DNA of 64,000 nt from Clostridium thermobutyricum (GTDB lineage: Bacteria > Bacillota > Clostridia > Ch29), in NCBI GenBank assembly GCA_016842005.1, contig JAENYD010000003.1, positions 62,001-126,000 of the forward strand, written 5' to 3'. Shown here in pieces: positions 18,085 through 27,165 of this stretch; the first letter of the stretch is position 1, and the number at the start of each line of letters is the position of its first letter. Both the position numbers and the translations under genes were made by a program. The notes beneath the pieces are model-generated. The model made no database searches. It was not told the origin of the DNA and worked only from the letters and a program-made list of their open reading frames with translations.

Positions 18085-19224
18085 ATGAGAATTGCACTGA
18101 TATGTACTGAAATGCTTCCCGTTCCTCCTGTATCGGGGGGAGCCATCCAGATATACATTGAAGGTATACTGCCTTTTTTGTCCAGGTATCATGAAATAAC
18201 AGTATACAGCCTCCAGAGCAAGAACCTGCCGGATGAGGAGATATCAGACAACGTACGGTACGTGCGGGTTCCAGGCAGAACAAGGCATGAATACCTCAAC
18301 AACCTCAAAGAACACATTTCAGGCCGGTACAGGCTAATTCATGTCTTTAACAGGCCCTTGTGGGTGATTTCATTGAGCCGGGCTGCCCCTGAAAGCGATT
18401 TCAGTCTGAGCCTGCACAATGAGATGTTTCAGCCCAAAAAAATTGATGCTGACAGGGCAATACAATGTATTGAAAGAGTAAAATTCATAACAGCGGTGAG
18501 CAGGTTTATTGCCCAGGGGGTAGAAAAATTATACCCGGATGCAGGCAGTAAACTGAATGTGGTTTATTCGGGAGCGGATATACATCAGTATAAGCCCGTA
18601 TGGTCTGAAGAAGCACTGGAGCAAAGAGCGGCCATACGCTCCGGATACGGTCTGGACGAATACAGAGTTGTCCTATATGTAGGAAGGCTGAGCAGGAAGA
18701 AGGGTGCCCACATACTGCTCCAGGCCATGAAAGAGGTTATGGACGCTTATCCCGATACCGCACTGATGTTTGTGGGCAGTAAGTGGTATGGCAGTAACGC
18801 TGCGGATGAGTATGTAAGAAAGCTTCAACTGCTGGCGGAGCAGCTAAGGGGTCCGGTTGTGTTTACAGGATTTCTGACACCTTATGAAATACCCGACCAC
18901 TATAGTATAGGGGATATATTTACCTGCGTTTCCCAGTGGAATGAACCCCTTGCCAGAGTTCATTACGAAGCAATGGCAGCCGGTTTACCCGTAATTACTA
19001 CCAACCGGGGAGGAAACGCCGAGGTTATTGAGCCTGGCGTAAACGGCCTGGTAATCGATGACTATAACAACCCGGAAATACTGGCAGGAAAAATCGCATA
19101 TCTTCTTGAACACCCTGAAGAAGCGAAGAACATGGGAATAAGGGGCAGAAAACTGGTTGAAGAAAAATATACATGGGAACGGGTGGCAAATCAGTTACTG
19201 GAACTCTTTGAAAAAATTCAATGA
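18085..19224 (+). CDS. cotSA: CotSA-like glycosyltransferase family 4 protein
   Basis: 379 residues with the GT-B fold: N-terminal PPVSGGAIQIYIEG donor/acceptor loop, SLHNEMF and VSRFIAQG in the first lobe, then YVGRLSRKKGAHILLQAM and the E-x7-E nucleotide-sugar region HYEAMAAGLPVITTNRGGNAE. Likely adds sugars to coat components in the mother cell cytoplasm. In Bacillus CotSA is needed for CotS assembly, and here it is the third gene of the same operon, 12 bp after cotS with AGAGGGAGG before its ATG. Repeat copy 2 follows 10 bp after the stop codon. Confidence 0.87.
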   Translation: MRIALICTEMLPVPPVSGGAIQIYIEGILPFLSRYHEITVYSLQSKNLPDEEISDNVRYVRVPGRTRHEYLNNLKEHISGRYRLIHVFNRPLWVISLSRAAPESDFSLSLHNEMFQPKKIDADRAIQCIERVKFITAVSRFIAQGVEKLYPDAGSKLNVVYSGADIHQYKPVWSEEALEQRAAIRSGYGLDEYRVVLYVGRLSRKKGAHILLQAMKEVMDAYPDTALMFVGSKWYGSNAADEYVRKLQLLAEQLRGPVVFTGFLTPYEIPDHYSIGDIFTCVSQWNEPLARVHYEAMAAGLPVITTNRGGNAEVIEPGVNGLVIDDYNNPEILAGKIAYLLEHPEEAKNMGIRGRKLVEEKYTWERVANQLLELFEKIQ

Positions 19225-19234
19225 CTGAAAGGCA

Positions 19235-19426
19235 ATAAACAGGATTCTAAGCTTCAGGTGGGGTTTTAACCCCATCTGAAGCTTAGAATCCGTTATCCAG
19301 GAGCGTAGCGCCGCTTATCTTTAGTTGGGGACATTCCTGTCCACAGAGGGATACCGGGGCTTAAGCAGGTGTGTCCCCTGACCTCTGACAGCACGGGAGT
19401 ATTAGCGTCGGTAGCCATCGGATAAA
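19235..19426. repeat. Structured dispersed repeat, copy 2 (192 bp)
   Basis: Full copy with the same ends as copy 1. The left hairpin is a 22 bp stem (one G-U pair) from GGATTCTAAGCTTCAG to its complement around TTTTAA. GGGGACA, TGTCC, CAGAGG, TGTCCCC and CCTCTG segments are complementary to one another. It lies between cotSA and its terminator, so it is probably transcribed as the 3' untranslated region of the cotS operon. Confidence 0.85.
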
Positions 19427-19481
19427 CGGCACAGCTTTTGTTCCGCAAACAGCGACTTCATAAGCTGTGCCGTATTATTTT
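19426..19481 (+). terminator. Terminator of the cotS-cotS-cotSA transcript
   Basis: ACGGCACAGCTT pairs perfectly with AAGCTGTGCCGT over a 24-base loop and is followed by ATTATTTT. The stem begins at the last base of repeat copy 2. The remaining 185 bp to the next gene contain only a GACCTC/GAGGTC pair of no clear meaning. Confidence 0.65.
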
Positions 19482-19666
19482 GCCCTTAAAGCACAGCCGC
19501 TTCGGGAGGGGTAAGACCTCATTTGAGCAAACAGTGATTTTCTAATAATATTCGAGGTCACTTCGATTGAAGGGGCTGACTATCAGTAGCACTGAGAGAA
19601 GTTTCACTCTGTCAATCTTCTATTTGGCATAAAGGCGCATATATTTTAGGTAGAGGTGGTGATAGA

Positions 19667-21106
19667 ATGAAAACCCGTTCGGATAAAAGTATAATAATGG
19701 ACGGTGATAGAAATTTCCGGGTATTCTATGTCGATGCGGGAAAGACAATTAGGTATTTCACTTATGGAGAAAGAAATCCAGCAGGGGAGAGAGCGGTAGA
19801 ACTGGGGGAAGGGATCCAGGAGTTTGATGCGGACATAGATAATAAAGGCGATATTCATCTCGTTATAATAAGCTCAAATAAAAACATATTTTACTGCAGG
19901 TTCAACGGTACCGAGTGGAGTAAACATCTTTTATACAGTTTCTCCAGAACCGACAGCAGGGTGGCGGATCCCAAACTGATTTCCATCGGTGACCAATTGC
20001 ATTTTCTTTACCTGATTTCCGCCCCGGGAGGAGGCGGGGCTATCTTTCATCATCACTGGTCCGGGACAGAATGGAAGGGGTACAAGGTAGTCGATTTACC
20101 GGATACATCTGCCGGTACAGAGTATGACGTTAGTTGTAGCTTTGCAGACGGTGGTCTGAATCTTGCTGTATATCAGGGGGACCAGCTGTCTGTCTGGAGG
20201 TTTGTCCCGGGGAAGTGGAAGAAAATATCTGACAATTTCTGTGAAAGGGTATCAGGGGATGCGGAAGTCGTATTTCTGGGGGACTGCCTGGTTGCGAAGG
20301 ATGAACAGGGTATCTGTTTCGCCCGGGATTTGCAAAGACACGGTGAAGACATGTTTTTTAACATTGTGAACAGCAATTCCATTACCAAAGGGCCTGTCAT
20401 TGTCAAAAGGAATAAAACTCTCCATATAGCCTGGGTCGTGGAGAACCGCCTGTATTACAGGACATCCTATGACCACGGGGGGAGTTGGGGACGAGTAAAA
20501 GTATATCCCCATATACAGGGCAAAGATCTGGAACTTTATAAATTCTCCTGCAGTTTTAAGGCGCATTCAGGGGTAAAACGGGTACTGGGTACAAAAATGC
20601 CCCAGCTGCATATTCCGTTTATACACAGGCCCGCTGAACAGATACGGCTTATGGAAAAGGGGGATACAGGTATCAGCCCGGAGGAGGTTGTGACAGATGT
20701 CTCCGGCCGGCGTATGGGAAAGGCCCGGATGCAGGAACCCGGACAGGAATTCACTTTGCAAGATACCAGATGGGTTGAAGATATCAGAGAATTGACTGAA
20801 AAAGCGAAAAAGGATATTGAAGAGATAAGGAATGAGATATCTTCTCTGTATGAAAAGACAAAGCCGGACAGGCATGCTGAAAAGGAAGATATCGTGCGGA
20901 CCCTGGAAGAGGGTATAGGGCAGGAAGTGAAGAAACTGCAGGCCGAAATCATATCCCTTAATGAAAGAGTAGGGAAACTGGAAGATACATTAAGGGATAA
21001 GGAAAATAAATGGCACAAAAGACCGGAAGTGCAGGGAAGCGCAGTAGCACAGTATACAATAAACAAATACCTGAAAAACAGGAGATATTACCCCGATGGG
21101 GTTTGA
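19667..21106 (+). CDS. Beta-propeller plus coiled-coil protein, possible spore-surface protein
   Basis: 479 residues in two parts. Residues 1-300 consist of repeated beta blades with sialidase/BNR-like strands (IDNKGDIHLVI, FNGTEWSKHLLYSF, GDQLHFLYLI, WSGTEWKGYKV, NKTLHIAWVVENRLYYRTSYDHGGSW), which predict a six- or seven-bladed propeller. Residues about 365-455 are a heptad coiled coil (LTEKAKKDIEEIRNEISSLYEKT and EVKKLQAEIISLNERVGKLEDTL). There is no signal peptide or membrane segment. Position just after the cotS operon suggests a coat protein, but no catalytic motif is visible and function is unknown. GAGGTGGTG precedes the ATG. Its stop is 2 bp from the stop of the convergent regulator gene. 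Confidence 0.7.
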   Translation: MKTRSDKSIIMDGDRNFRVFYVDAGKTIRYFTYGERNPAGERAVELGEGIQEFDADIDNKGDIHLVIISSNKNIFYCRFNGTEWSKHLLYSFSRTDSRVADPKLISIGDQLHFLYLISAPGGGGAIFHHHWSGTEWKGYKVVDLPDTSAGTEYDVSCSFADGGLNLAVYQGDQLSVWRFVPGKWKKISDNFCERVSGDAEVVFLGDCLVAKDEQGICFARDLQRHGEDMFFNIVNSNSITKGPVIVKRNKTLHIAWVVENRLYYRTSYDHGGSWGRVKVYPHIQGKDLELYKFSCSFKAHSGVKRVLGTKMPQLHIPFIHRPAEQIRLMEKGDTGISPEEVVTDVSGRRMGKARMQEPGQEFTLQDTRWVEDIRELTEKAKKDIEEIRNEISSLYEKTKPDRHAEKEDIVRTLEEGIGQEVKKLQAEIISLNERVGKLEDTLRDKENKWHKRPEVQGSAVAQYTINKYLKNRRYYPDGV

Positions 21107-21108
21107 AA

Positions 21109-21744
21109 TCAGGTATGCTGCAGCAGTTTATATCTGTTTTTTGGTCTGCCGATTTTTCCGTACTGGGGTATTATCTCTACCCTGCCTTCATCCGTAAGGT
21201 ACTGCATATATCTATGTACTGTCTGGTAAGCAAGACTTACTCCGGCGGTAATTTCTTCAATGGTAAAGGCCCTGTCTTTTTTCTCCAGAAAGCCGGTAAT
21301 GATGCCGAGGGTGGCACTGCTTATACCTTTGTCCACATAAATCTCCTGCTGGTCGGTAATCTGTTTGCGCTGTATTTCGCTTATTTCAAGATTCACCTTT
21401 ATCCGGGAAATCAAATCCGGCGATTTAATGGGCTTGATTGCAAAATCGGTAGCGCCGGCCAGCATGAATCTGTCAGCGATTTCCTGCCTCTCGTCAACTG
21501 TAAGGACCAGGATGGACACAACGCTGTCCTGTTCACGTATTTTCCGTACAGTGGTAATCCCGTCCCATCCCGGCATGTGATAGTCGACAATCACAAGGTC
21601 AGGTTTATGCAGGCCGACCAACTGATATCCCTGTTTGCCGGTGCCTGCAGTAATGGGTTGCCAGCCCCCTGCGGTACAAATTTCTTTAATTGTGTAAAGG
21701 ATATCGGGTTCATCATCAATAACAATAATTTTTTTAGAAATCAC
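21109..21744 (-). CDS. Response regulator, CitB/DcuR type
   Basis: 211 residues: receiver domain (1-120) with IDDEPD acidic pocket, acceptor Asp in VIVDYHMPGWDG and the KPIKS lysine, then a winged-helix output domain (about 145-210) ending VSLAYQTVHRYMQYLTDEGRVEIIPQYGKIGRPKNRY, the CitB/DcuR/MalR type. Such regulators act with kinases that sense organic acids or other small solutes. The kinase is encoded upstream on the same strand, with a truncated repeat copy between them. GTG start with GGAGGGG 7 bases upstream. Confidence 0.88.
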   Translation of the reverse strand: MISKKIIVIDDEPDILYTIKEICTAGGWQPITAGTGKQGYQLVGLHKPDLVIVDYHMPGWDGITTVRKIREQDSVVSILVLTVDERQEIADRFMLAGATDFAIKPIKSPDLISRIKVNLEISEIQRKQITDQQEIYVDKGISSATLGIITGFLEKKDRAFTIEEITAGVSLAYQTVHRYMQYLTDEGRVEIIPQYGKIGRPKNRYKLLQHT

Positions 21745-21828
21745 CTTTTCCCCTCCCGGTTCTGCTTTTTTTCCAGTGCAAGCATCCTCTATCTCTTCTA
21801 TCGCTTCCCATTCGATTTCCCGTCTGCC

Positions 21829-21958
21829 ATAGAAACTTCAGGTGGGGTTTTAACCCCATCTTGGAGTTTAGAATCCGTTATCCAGGGGCGTAGCACCGCT
21901 TATCTCCCGCCTGAGAGGACGGGAGCATTAGGTGAAGCAGGCCAGGCATCGCATAACG
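21829..21958. repeat. Structured dispersed repeat, copy 3 (about 130 bp, internally deleted)
   Basis: Keeps the left hairpin (CTTCAGGTGGGGTTTTAACCCC), CCGTTATCC, the CACCGCTTATC segment and the GACGGGAGCATTAGG right part, but lacks the middle arms that contain GGGGACA and CAGAGG. The usual ATAAACAGG start is degenerate. It separates the kinase gene from the regulator gene in one apparent operon. Confidence 0.65.
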
Positions 21959-21969
21959 GACCATTCACT

Positions 21970-23334
21970 TTACTGCGTGGTGTTTGCCGGCAAGTAAAGG
22001 GTTACCGTGGTTCCCACCCCTTGCTGGCTTTTTATATCAATCCATCCCATGTGGTTTTCTATTATCTGTTTTGCAAAGGGAAGACCCAGGCCGGATGTGT
22101 TTCTGGTGGAATAGCCTGCCTCCCATATATTTGGCAACTCGGATGCTTCGATACCTTCTCCGTTATCAGTCACTTTCACCAGTATTCCTTCAAGTTCTGG
22201 AATTACTTCGAACTGGATTAACTTATAGGGTTTTTTACAGGGGGCTATTATGGCATTCTCAAGCAGGTTGATAATCGCTCTTGCTACCCTTACCTTGTTG
22301 ACGTACAGCGGGGGCAAATTTTCATCAATGCGGATGCGGATCTGAATGGTCTCATCCTCAAGAGGAAGCTGGGCGCGGATATAGTTAACCAGTTCGGCAG
22401 CTTTGATTTTCTGCCTGGCGGATTCGTAAAGGATGCCCGAAATCATTTCGTTCATTTTTACTACCGAATTCTCTATCCGCTCAAAATATTCCTGCAGTTT
22501 GCCTTTATTGTCGGTGATGGGAAGGAGAGAATTTAATCCGCGGATGGTGGCAAGGGGCGTTTTCAGGTCATGGACCAGGGAATGCAGTTCCTGGTAAAGC
22601 CTGTTTTCCAGCGCCCTGACTTTGATGTACTGTAGTTTTCTTTCCTTTTCATGGTTTTCTTCCATTGCCTTTATGTTCTTGGCGTAGCTGATAAACAGGA
22701 TTGTTGTGATAAAAGCCGAGCTGATAAATGGCAGGAAAAAGGCGGCGCCTGTGAAATTCAACACTGTTTCTGACCCCAGGTATATCCCTGCCACTTTTAT
22801 ACTCAGGGGAATGTCGCTGCGCCCAAAGGAATATTCTCTGAGCATTGGCATTATATTAAGCCACTGAAAAGCAAAGAAGACCTGTACCGATACAATGGAA
22901 ACCTGCAGAAAATTGTAAGTTTCACTGAATACCTTTTCAAACAGTATGAGGGCAATGGCAACACTTATTATAGATGTCATGTACTCCCAGTTGAAATCAC
23001 AGATTTCTGACGAAAGCCAGTCCAGTACGATTATCAGAGGATATAAAACCAGGAACTTTATCCCGAATTTTTCTATAATTTGGAATTTAAGACAGCATAC
23101 CAGGAATATGGCACCCAAAAAGAAAAAGGTGATCTGGACAGCGTTCACAAGATTTATCGAGGCGGAGGCAAGGATCAAATGTCCGCTGTCCCCGGCTTTA
23201 ATAGCACCCCGGATCCTGTTGAGTATACCGAACCAGAAAGTCTGCGTAACAAAGGGCAGATAAAACCCGCAGAATACCAGAATAATGCCACTGAGGACAC
23301 GTGTTTTATAATACCGGAGTCTGGCTTCGTTCAT
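21970..23334 (-). CDS. Seven-TM sensor histidine kinase
   Basis: About 454 residues. Seven hydrophobic helices fill residues 10-240 and there is no sizeable extracellular loop or PAS domain; a short coiled coil leads to the H box SLVHDLKTPLATIRG, then NLLENAII, DNGEGI and TSGLGLPFAKQIIE of the HATPase domain. Because no extracellular sensor domain is seen, ligand input could come through the lipoproteins encoded just upstream. I prefer the ATG at 23334 (AGAGG 8 bases upstream) over the track's 23445, which overlaps the DUF6305 gene's stop region. Confidence 0.85.
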   Translation of the reverse strand: MNEARLRYYKTRVLSGIILVFCGFYLPFVTQTFWFGILNRIRGAIKAGDSGHLILASASINLVNAVQITFFFLGAIFLVCCLKFQIIEKFGIKFLVLYPLIIVLDWLSSEICDFNWEYMTSIISVAIALILFEKVFSETYNFLQVSIVSVQVFFAFQWLNIMPMLREYSFGRSDIPLSIKVAGIYLGSETVLNFTGAAFFLPFISSAFITTILFISYAKNIKAMEENHEKERKLQYIKVRALENRLYQELHSLVHDLKTPLATIRGLNSLLPITDNKGKLQEYFERIENSVVKMNEMISGILYESARQKIKAAELVNYIRAQLPLEDETIQIRIRIDENLPPLYVNKVRVARAIINLLENAIIAPCKKPYKLIQFEVIPELEGILVKVTDNGEGIEASELPNIWEAGYSTRNTSGLGLPFAKQIIENHMGWIDIKSQQGVGTTVTLYLPANTTQ

Positions 23335-23447
23335 CCGCAAACCTCTTTCTAAGAATGAATATATTTCGAAGGACTGTTGGCATAGAGCAGGTTTTCCAGA
23401 GCAATAGAGCAGCACAGCGCTTAACAAAGACCTGGCAGACAGCATAC

Positions 23448-24044
23448 CTAACGAAAGGCAGATGTAAAGGGTTCTCTTATATCATCCACCTCTTTGACAA
23501 GGGTGACAGGCAACATGTTTTCCCTTGCCAGGGTAGTTAGGAAACCATCATAATTTGCTTCCTTCAGTCCAATTATATAATCTCCTTTTGGGGCAATCAG
23601 TCGGAGCAGTTCATCGGTTTTTGATCCCCGTCTTTCTTTCCCGCCAATAAACACAATCAGTACAGTTTGGCCTTTCGATCGGGCATTTTCCAGCAGCAGT
23701 TTAAGGCGTTCCTTTTCACTGTCAAAGCTGATGCCGTTGGATTTCATACCTACCGGACTGTAGCCGGCTACAACAACCATGCTTTTGACATTCAGCATAT
23801 CGGCATTACGGACCTGGGGCATGAAATAGTTGTGTATCATCAGATCGTTTGCAATCTCTGCAACAATGTATGCATCAGTACATTGACCCGCCGAAGTGAT
23901 AAGAACCCTCTCTTCAGCTATTGGCCGGGGAAGGCTGGGCAGCGTCCAGCCATGAGTCTGCCGGTCACGGTCGCAGCCGGTGACCCATAATGCGGGAAGA
24001 ATCAATGTTATGGAAAAAAGGAAAGCGAACAGCCTGGGCTTCAT
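23448..24044 (-). CDS. DUF6305-like lipoprotein
   Basis: 198 residues with a lipoprotein signal peptide ending in the lipobox WVTGC. The mature part has RVLITSAGQCTDAYIVAEIAND, MVVVAGYSPVGMKSNGI and VFIGGKERRGSKTDEL, a Rossmann-like alpha/beta pattern that matches DUF6305 as I remember it. Encoded 11 bp after the solute-binding protein and upstream of the kinase, it would sit on the outside of the membrane beside the kinase. Role unknown; a ligand-binding accessory of the sensor is a reasonable guess. Confidence 0.65.
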   Translation of the reverse strand: MKPRLFAFLFSITLILPALWVTGCDRDRQTHGWTLPSLPRPIAEERVLITSAGQCTDAYIVAEIANDLMIHNYFMPQVRNADMLNVKSMVVVAGYSPVGMKSNGISFDSEKERLKLLLENARSKGQTVLIVFIGGKERRGSKTDELLRLIAPKGDYIIGLKEANYDGFLTTLARENMLPVTLVKEVDDIREPFTSAFR

Positions 24045-24055
24045 AGATGCACCCC

Positions 24056-25723
24056 CTATTCTTTCTGGTTTGCAGTCATATCCAGATCAACAGCGCTGAG
24101 AGGTTCAATCCCTGTAATCTGGGGTATGTATCCCCTGACAGAACGCTGGGCTGCCAGGGCCGGCATTGTGTGGACAATGGGAATTGCGGGTACATCCTCA
24201 TGTATAATAACCTGAAGCTGCATATACAGGCTCTTACGGAAGGAGATATTGAATGTCTGCCGGGCTTCGGCAAGCAACCGGTCTGCTTCCCGGTTTTTAT
24301 AGAAGGAATAATTGCTGGCTCTGCCGGGCTGTGCATTATCTGACCCCAGCAGGGTATGCAGGAAATTATCCGGATCCCTGTTGTCACCTATCCACCCTAT
24401 CAAAGCCAGGTAGTGCTCCCCCTCCTTGATCCTGTTCAGGTATTCCTCCCACTCGAAAACCTGTATGTCCGCATCAATCCCCACCTGCCTCAGGTCTTCT
24501 GCAATATAAAGGGCGACCTTGCGGGGGTTGGGAAAATAGGGTCTGGGCTGGGACATTACCCAGAGGGTGGTTTTGAAACCCCGGGGGAATCCGGCTTCCT
24601 CCAGCAGTGCCTTTGACTTTTGGGGATTATATTCATAAGGCTCCACATCATCATTGTACCCCCACAGCAGCGGCGGTATCATATTTTTTGCCGGTTTTGC
24701 CTGGCCTTTGAACACGTCTTCAATCAGCCTGTCCTTATTGATGGCATGGCTGACAGCCAACCGTACCTTTTGGTTGTCGAAAGGTTTTTTGAGGGTGTGC
24801 ATTGCCAGATATCCCACATTGAAACTGGGCCTCATATACAGGCGCAGCTCCGGGTTTTCCTGCACTCTAGATATATCTTCGGTGGTCAGCCCGTCAATTA
24901 TGTGAACCGTACCCTGTTCCAGGGCTTCCACCCTGTCACGGTTATTGCCGATTACCCTGAACTCCAGTTCATCTATCAGAGGAATCCTATCCCAGTAATC
25001 CCTGTTGGCCTTTAAGCTGATACTTTCACCGGGTTTCCATTCCTCAAAATAAAATGGACCGGTTCCCACAGGATGCCTGTAAAAGTCCTCACCGTACTTT
25101 TTAATGGCCTCCGGGCTGGCAATGGCAAAGGCAGGCATGGCAAGGGTATTCAAAAAAGGAGCATAAGGTTTGGAAAGTATAATTTTTACAGAATAGTCCG
25201 AAAGGGCGGTAACACTTTCCACAAATCCCGGGAATCCGCTGAAAATATAATACCAGTATTGAAACCCGCCCGTGTGATAAGGGTGGTCAGTATCCATCCA
25301 ACGGTGAAAATTGAATTCAACGGCACGGGCATTGAAGGGGGTGCCATCATGGAATCTGACGTTGCGGCGAAGGTTAAATACCCAGACCAGTCCGTCTTCA
25401 CTCACTTTCCAGTCTAAAGCCAGGCAGGGCTTGATGCCATCTCCCTCTTCCTCATACTTTACAAGGGTCTCAAAAATATTAACCGTAACCTTGAAAGATT
25501 CGTTGTCGTTAGGTTTTGCAGGGTCAAGACTGATAGAATCATTGGCGCGGGCAAAGACGAGTTTTTTTACGGGGGAGGGTTGAGAGGGTATTGTTCCGGG
25601 GTTGACCGTTGTGGACGGTTCCGGATTGCACCCCGCTGCCATTGAACAAATCACGATTGAAATTGTCAGTATGATAATTCGCTCGTATAAACTGTTCAGA
25701 ATTATCATCTCCCCGTTACACAT
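24056..25723 (-). CDS. Family 5 (DppA/OppA-type) solute-binding lipoprotein
   Basis: About 550 residues. A signal peptide with lipobox SMAAGC is followed by the SBP family 5 core: NIFETLVKYEEE, VSEDGLVWVFNLRRNVRFHDGTPFNA, HPVGTGPFYFEEW, and QKVRLAVSHAINKDRLI. Normally this binds peptides, nickel or sugars for an ABC importer, but no permease or ATPase is encoded nearby; instead the operon continues into DUF6305, histidine kinase and regulator genes. The start is unclear: ATG 25723 lacks a good ribosome site, and ATG 25708 is directly abutted by GGGGAG. Confidence 0.85.
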   Translation of the reverse strand: MCNGEMIILNSLYERIIILTISIVICSMAAGCNPEPSTTVNPGTIPSQPSPVKKLVFARANDSISLDPAKPNDNESFKVTVNIFETLVKYEEEGDGIKPCLALDWKVSEDGLVWVFNLRRNVRFHDGTPFNARAVEFNFHRWMDTDHPYHTGGFQYWYYIFSGFPGFVESVTALSDYSVKIILSKPYAPFLNTLAMPAFAIASPEAIKKYGEDFYRHPVGTGPFYFEEWKPGESISLKANRDYWDRIPLIDELEFRVIGNNRDRVEALEQGTVHIIDGLTTEDISRVQENPELRLYMRPSFNVGYLAMHTLKKPFDNQKVRLAVSHAINKDRLIEDVFKGQAKPAKNMIPPLLWGYNDDVEPYEYNPQKSKALLEEAGFPRGFKTTLWVMSQPRPYFPNPRKVALYIAEDLRQVGIDADIQVFEWEEYLNRIKEGEHYLALIGWIGDNRDPDNFLHTLLGSDNAQPGRASNYSFYKNREADRLLAEARQTFNISFRKSLYMQLQVIIHEDVPAIPIVHTMPALAAQRSVRGYIPQITGIEPLSAVDLDMTANQKE

Positions 25724-25932
25724 GAATTTTCAACATCCAAATTCAGTTCCGGTGGCCTTATTTAAAGTATATTGTATCCTATTACGGTAAAAAAAGAAAG
25801 ACCGGAAGCTTGAAGAATGGATAAAAAATGATTTTCGCCGGTATATTCAGAGAAATATGAGAAAAAATAGGAACGCTCTATAACACGTTGAATTACTGTA
25901 CTATTCAAAATCATAAACGGAGGATGTAATGA

Positions 25933-27030
25933 ATGAAACTATGCAATAAAGTCAATGAAATTACCGGCTATATGAAAGAAGCGGGAATAGATGCGTTGTG
26001 CATCGGGGCCAATTCAGACATGGAGTATCTGACAGGGTTGACTCCTTTGAGCGATGAAAGGTTTAAAGCACTGGTGATACTCGGGGACGGGAGACATTTC
26101 TCCATATGCCCTGAACTTTACTATGAGGAAACCAGGCAGGTACTGGGCGAAGATGCACCCATACTTGTGTGGAGTGACGCCGAGGGGTTTCTGAAAGCCA
26201 TTGATGAAGCCAACCGGCTGTACGGCCTGGAAGGGGCGAATATCGGAGTCAATGAGGAGATAAGGGCGGTAGACATAATCGATATGCAAAGAACGGTAAA
26301 TGTAAGTTTTGTTAACGGCAGCGGAATAATGGAAAAAGTGCGTCAGATAAAAGATGAAGATGAAGGGAAGCGGCTTAAAAAGGCTGCCCTCATTGCCGAC
26401 CAGGTTGCCGAAGAGATAGTCGGATTCATCAGACCGGGGTTGACTGAAGGAGACATCCGGAAGAAGATAGAGGAACTGTTCATGGAAAAGGGTGCTGATG
26501 GCCTTGCCTTCACGCCCATAGTAGCCTCGGGACCCAACAGTTCAAAACCGCATTATAACGATGACAGGAGAGTAATAGAGGAAAGAGACATCATAGTACT
26601 GGATTTCGGGGGCCGGCATGGAGGGTATTGCTCGGACATGTCAAGGACGATATTTATCGGGAAGCCCACCCGGGAGCAGGAAGAGATATATAATATTGTG
26701 CTCAGTGCAAACACCGAAGCCGAAGGGTATGCGAGGCAGGGTGTAACCGCCGGAGATGTAGACAGAAAGGCAAGGGATGTAATCAGGGAAGCCGGGTACG
26801 GGCAATATTTCATAAACAGAACGGGGCACGGTATAGGGATGGCGGTGCATGAAGCCCCCTACATAAAAGAAGGCAGCGGGACAGTCCTGGAAAACGGCAT
26901 GGCCTTCAGCGTGGAACCGGGTATTTATCTGCCCGGGCGATTCGGCATGAGGATAGAGGATATCGTACTGGTTGAAAACGGTGAAGGCAGGGTCCTGAAC
27001 AGGTTTACCAAAGAGATGATCTGCCTGTAG
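25933..27030 (+). CDS. Xaa-Pro aminopeptidase/dipeptidase, M24B family
   Basis: 365 residues: creatinase-type N-terminal domain (1-125) and a pita-bread metallopeptidase domain. The five metal ligands are visible: Asp in VLDFGG, Asp in CSDMSRT, His in GHGIGMAVHE, Glu in FSVEPGIY and Glu in MRIEDIV. It cleaves the bond before proline in dipeptides or N-terminal Xaa-Pro in the cytoplasm. GGAGGATG precedes the ATG. The DUF3798 ABC importer follows 135 bp downstream on the same strand, so the peptidase may act on imported material. Confidence 0.9.
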   Translation: MKLCNKVNEITGYMKEAGIDALCIGANSDMEYLTGLTPLSDERFKALVILGDGRHFSICPELYYEETRQVLGEDAPILVWSDAEGFLKAIDEANRLYGLEGANIGVNEEIRAVDIIDMQRTVNVSFVNGSGIMEKVRQIKDEDEGKRLKKAALIADQVAEEIVGFIRPGLTEGDIRKKIEELFMEKGADGLAFTPIVASGPNSSKPHYNDDRRVIEERDIIVLDFGGRHGGYCSDMSRTIFIGKPTREQEEIYNIVLSANTEAEGYARQGVTAGDVDRKARDVIREAGYGQYFINRTGHGIGMAVHEAPYIKEGSGTVLENGMAFSVEPGIYLPGRFGMRIEDIVLVENGEGRVLNRFTKEMICL

Positions 27031-27165
27031 CGGGTACAGGGACAACCCTGCCGTAGATTTAACGAAGAGCATGATCACAGTTTATTATAAGTATTTATGA
27101 AGGGAGGGTAGTTATCAGGCAATTCAAGGGTTAAGCACCACTATTATAAACCTAGGAGGGTTTTG

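Noticed and set aside
21010-22221. 403-residue ORF on the plus strand
   Set aside because: Antisense to the response regulator, repeat copy 3 and kinase C-terminus; it crosses a repeat and has no protein family features.
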